NCBI GenBank assembly: GCA_002110485.1
Contig: MOWL01000105.1
Coordinates: forward strand, 1 to 11,409
Direction of reading: 5' to 3'
DNA from: Emergomyces orientalis
Lineage: Eukaryota; Ascomycota; Eurotiomycetes; Onygenales; Ajellomycetaceae
Length of the DNA: 11,409 bases
This document shows, piece after piece, positions 10,374 to 11,409 of the stretch. The position numbers and the translations under genes were made by a program. Positions within the stretch are counted from its first letter, which is position 1. Each line of letters starts with the position of its first letter. Below the pieces are notes generated by a model that did not search any database, had not been told where the DNA came from, and saw only the letters and a program-made list of their open reading frames with translations.

Positions 10374-10416
10374 TAGATATCATAGTCTCTGACTGCATAT
10401 ATATCTATAATTGAAG

Positions 10417-10442
10417 AATAATAATAATAATAATAATAATAA
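10417..10442 (+). repeat. (AAT)8 tail of right LINE
   Basis: Eight AAT units followed by AA sit directly at the switch from A+T-rich LINE to the less A+T-rich second element. Short tandem tails of this kind are produced by slippage during target-primed reverse transcription in I-like LINEs, so this marks the 3' boundary and the insertion junction. Confidence 0.85.
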
Positions 10443-10444
10443 CC

Positions 10445-10930
10445 AGGGTCACATGATGCTACAAGTGTCAACAGTGTGGACATATAGCTCGCTTCTGCAG
10501 AAGAGAGGAAACCTGTGGTCACTGTGCATAAAAAAATCATGGTGACAAGGCCTGCAAAGGAGCAGCAGAAGGCAGCAGACTCAAGTGCAGTAACTGTGGT
10601 GATAGTCATGCAGCATGGCACTCAAACTGCTTAGAGAGAAGACTGAAAGCCAAAAGTGCTAAAAAGACACTGATTGAACACCTCAAGCACTTCAATATAA
10701 GAGCATCAGACACAGATGAATTTAGCTTTCCACACAAATGGAACAGGCCTCTGAATGAGGACTTCATAGAACCCCCGCGAAGAGCAGAAAGATCAACAGA
10801 TGTATTAAGAGTAGAAGCACAATAATGAGAAGCTATGACAAGCTTCATTCAAGCAGCAAGTGATTCAGTAACACTGAAGACATCAACACAGAACAGCAGC
10901 TTGCAAAATAATCACATGAATGAATCATGA
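10445..10930 (+). pseudogene. LINE ORF1 fragment with zinc knuckles (second element)
   Basis: In the frame of 10457, the codons read CYKCQQCGHIARFC, a CX2CX4HX4C knuckle. Further Cys/His clusters follow: CGHC, then CSNCGDSHAAWHSNC, the usual Tad1-type ORF1 ending. Stops interrupt it at 10454-10456 (TGA, just before the first knuckle), 10529-10531 (TAA between knuckles), 10823-10825 (TAA) and 10826-10828 (TGA). After the last pair the frame stays open to TGA 10928-10930, which overlaps the ORF2 ATG at 10927 as ATGA. The 10823-10828 stops may be the true end of ORF1, or mutations in a frame that originally ran to the overlap. The expected role is RNA binding. The N-terminal part is absent because the other LINE's tail lies there. 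Confidence 0.8.
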
Positions 10931-11331
10931 AGAACAGGCTAGTCATTTTACAATACAATGTGTATAAGTCAAACAGGGTTATGGGACCTCTTTTGGCAAA
11001 GCCCGAAACGGCATTAAACTATGATGTGATTGCAATACAAAAGCCCTGGATACAAAAACACTCTAAAACAGGCATGCACTGTTCAGTCAACTGTGGATTC
11101 TGGCAAGCAGGCATGGAGCAGAAGGACATGAAGATGTGCTTTCTAATTAACAAGAGAATTACAGTCAAGACCTGAAGAGTGAGCACAATATCCACTTATA
11201 TACTGATACTTACTCTGTTGACAGAGAGTGGGCCTATCAATATCATCAACATGTACGCGTCACCACCAGGAAGCTACACAATCATGCCACCAGACTCACC
11301 CATTCATCAGCTCCAAGCGGTGGTTGAAGGA
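10927..11331 (+). pseudogene. LINE ORF2 endonuclease fragment, cut by telomere (second element)
   Basis: The frame starts at ATG 10927 with LVILQYNVYKSN, the N-terminal signature of Tad1/I-type AP endonucleases (Asn of QYNV is a metal/DNA-site residue). Next comes YDVIAIQKPW, where the family has QEPW; here the catalytic Glu codon is AAG (11041-11043), a Lys. CFLINKRI follows. A TGA at 11173-11175 stands where the family often has Trp. The same frame continues with INIINMYASPPGS, the strand before the GDFN motif, but the gene ends at about 11331 where telomere repeats begin, so GDFN, the RT and RNase H are all missing. It is non-functional on three separate grounds. Confidence 0.85.
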
Positions 11332-11409
11332 AGGGTTAGGGTTAGGGTTAGGGTTAGGGTTAGGGTTAGGGTTAGGGTTAGGGTTAGGGTTAGGGTTAGG
11401 GTTAGGGTT
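11332..11409 (+). repeat. Telomere repeat array, (AGGGTT)13
   Basis: Thirteen exact units with no variant run to the last base. The G-rich strand reads 5'->3' toward the window end, the correct polarity for a right chromosome end. TTAGGG is the repeat of most filamentous fungi and of vertebrates. The array likely continues beyond the window. Confidence 0.95.

Larger units (their letters stand above)
1..10387. repeat. ~5.1 kb head-to-head inverted repeat (arms 1-5063 and 5330-10387)
   Basis: Position 1 pairs with 10387 and pairing continues inward with sums between about 10388 and 10393, drifting only through single-base indels. Differences are sparse in the arms: I see a handful of substitutions and roughly ten small indels in the parts I compared. 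Strong identity stops around 5063/5330, and weaker gapped similarity seems to continue into the centre. The arms are the two LINE copies, 5' ends facing each other. Confidence 0.92.
10031..10416 (+). other. 3' UTR of right LINE copy
   Basis: This is about 390 bases without coding potential between the ORF2 stop and the AAT tail. It contains an 18-base palindrome at 10061-10078, a run of nine A at 10239-10247 preceded by AAAT units, and the terminal hairpin at 10351-10373. It is nearly identical to 1-357 read in reverse. Confidence 0.78.
5330..10442 (+). mobile_element. Tad1/I-type LINE, right copy (5'-truncated, 3' end complete)
   Basis: This copy contains a partial ORF1, the complete ORF2 span, a 3' UTR, a terminal hairpin and an (AAT)8 tail joined to a different element at about 10443. 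Non-LTR elements end in poly(A) or short tandem repeats such as the (TAA)n of the Drosophila I factor, so the AAT run marks the 3' end. The 5' end is lost inside ORF1 at nearly the same place as the left copy. Only two CpG are visible across the span. Because the 5' junction lies in the palindrome centre, no target-site duplication can be read. Confidence 0.88.
10443..11331 (+). mobile_element. Second Tad1-like LINE fragment (ORF1 end plus ORF2 start)
   Basis: This segment has higher G+C and several CpG, and its proteins differ clearly from those of the first element although they share the family. It begins inside ORF1 at the AAT tail and stops inside the ORF2 endonuclease at the telomere. 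Both ends are therefore missing: the left by insertion of, or rearrangement with, the other LINE, and the right by loss of the chromosome end. It carries several nonsense codons and an altered catalytic motif, so it is an inactive relic. Confidence 0.85.

Noticed and set aside
1..10442. Classical RIP as the cause of the A+T richness
   Set aside because: RIP targets CpA and fills repeats with TAA/TAG stops. Here CpA is common, the frames are largely open and the depleted dinucleotide is CpG.
10417..10442. (AAT)8 as an ordinary host microsatellite
   Set aside because: It sits exactly at the switch between two elements and just after the LINE 3' UTR, where a retrotransposition tail is expected.
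10283..10848. Two minus-strand open frames (10283-10621 and 10606-10848) as small secreted proteins
   Set aside because: They run antisense to the 3' UTR, the AAT tail (read as a Tyr run) and the zinc-knuckle ORF1, with no supporting signals.
10445..10930. A host zinc-knuckle (CCHC) protein gene
   Set aside because: The knuckles are followed directly by a LINE endonuclease start with an ATGA overlap, the frame has several stops, and the cluster order is that of Tad1-type ORF1.
10443..11409. Telomere-specific retrotransposon of the MoTeR or TRAS/SART kind
   Set aside because: Those abut telomere repeats at a fixed element end. Here the repeats meet the middle of the endonuclease domain, and no RT or 3' end is present at the junction.

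Overview
The window looks like the end of a fungal chromosome, or a contig that claims to be one. It closes at the right with 13 tandem AGGGTT (TTAGGG-type) units in the orientation of a right-hand telomere. Everything I can identify inside it is non-LTR retrotransposon (LINE) sequence. The proteins have the Tad1/I-type layout found mainly in filamentous ascomycetes: ORF1 with cysteine/histidine zinc knuckles, then ORF2 with AP-endonuclease, reverse transcriptase, RNase H and a C-terminal Cys/His segment. I infer a filamentous ascomycete and cannot name the genus. I see no host gene, rRNA, tRNA or CRISPR array.

Layout. (1) 1-5117, minus strand: an A+T-rich LINE whose last ~55 bases lie beyond the left edge. 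ORF1 is open but lacks its N-terminus, and ORF2 is broken by frameshifts. (2) About 5118-5329: the centre of a large palindrome, with no gene. (3) 5330-10442, plus strand: a second, nearly identical copy of the same LINE, head-to-head with the first. Its ORF2 stays in one frame over 1315 codons apart from two TGA codons, while its ORF1 is frameshifted. It ends with a 3' UTR, a strong hairpin and an (AAT)8 tail. (4) 10443-11331, plus strand: part of a different, less A+T-rich Tad1-like element (ORF1 zinc knuckles and the start of the ORF2 endonuclease), into which the (AAT)8 tail of copy 3 is joined. (5) 11332-11409: telomere repeats fused in the middle of that endonuclease domain.

How the parts work. 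ORF1 is expected to bind the element RNA. ORF2 would nick the target, prime cDNA synthesis at the nick (target-primed reverse transcription) and degrade the RNA strand. No copy here is coding-complete. The lesions in the two head-to-head arms are private to each arm, so their common source was probably coding-intact.

The main puzzle is the ~5.1 kb inverted duplication covering 1-10387. Both arms stop at about the same place inside ORF1, and similarity decays through dense one-base indels at the centre. That suggests either a foldback event (a chromosome-end palindrome) or a foldback-read assembly artefact, rather than two independent insertions. Other points worth checking are the near absence of CpG in the LINE, an ORF1/ORF2 junction with a single in-frame stop, the 3' hairpin, and a telomere seeded inside a LINE.
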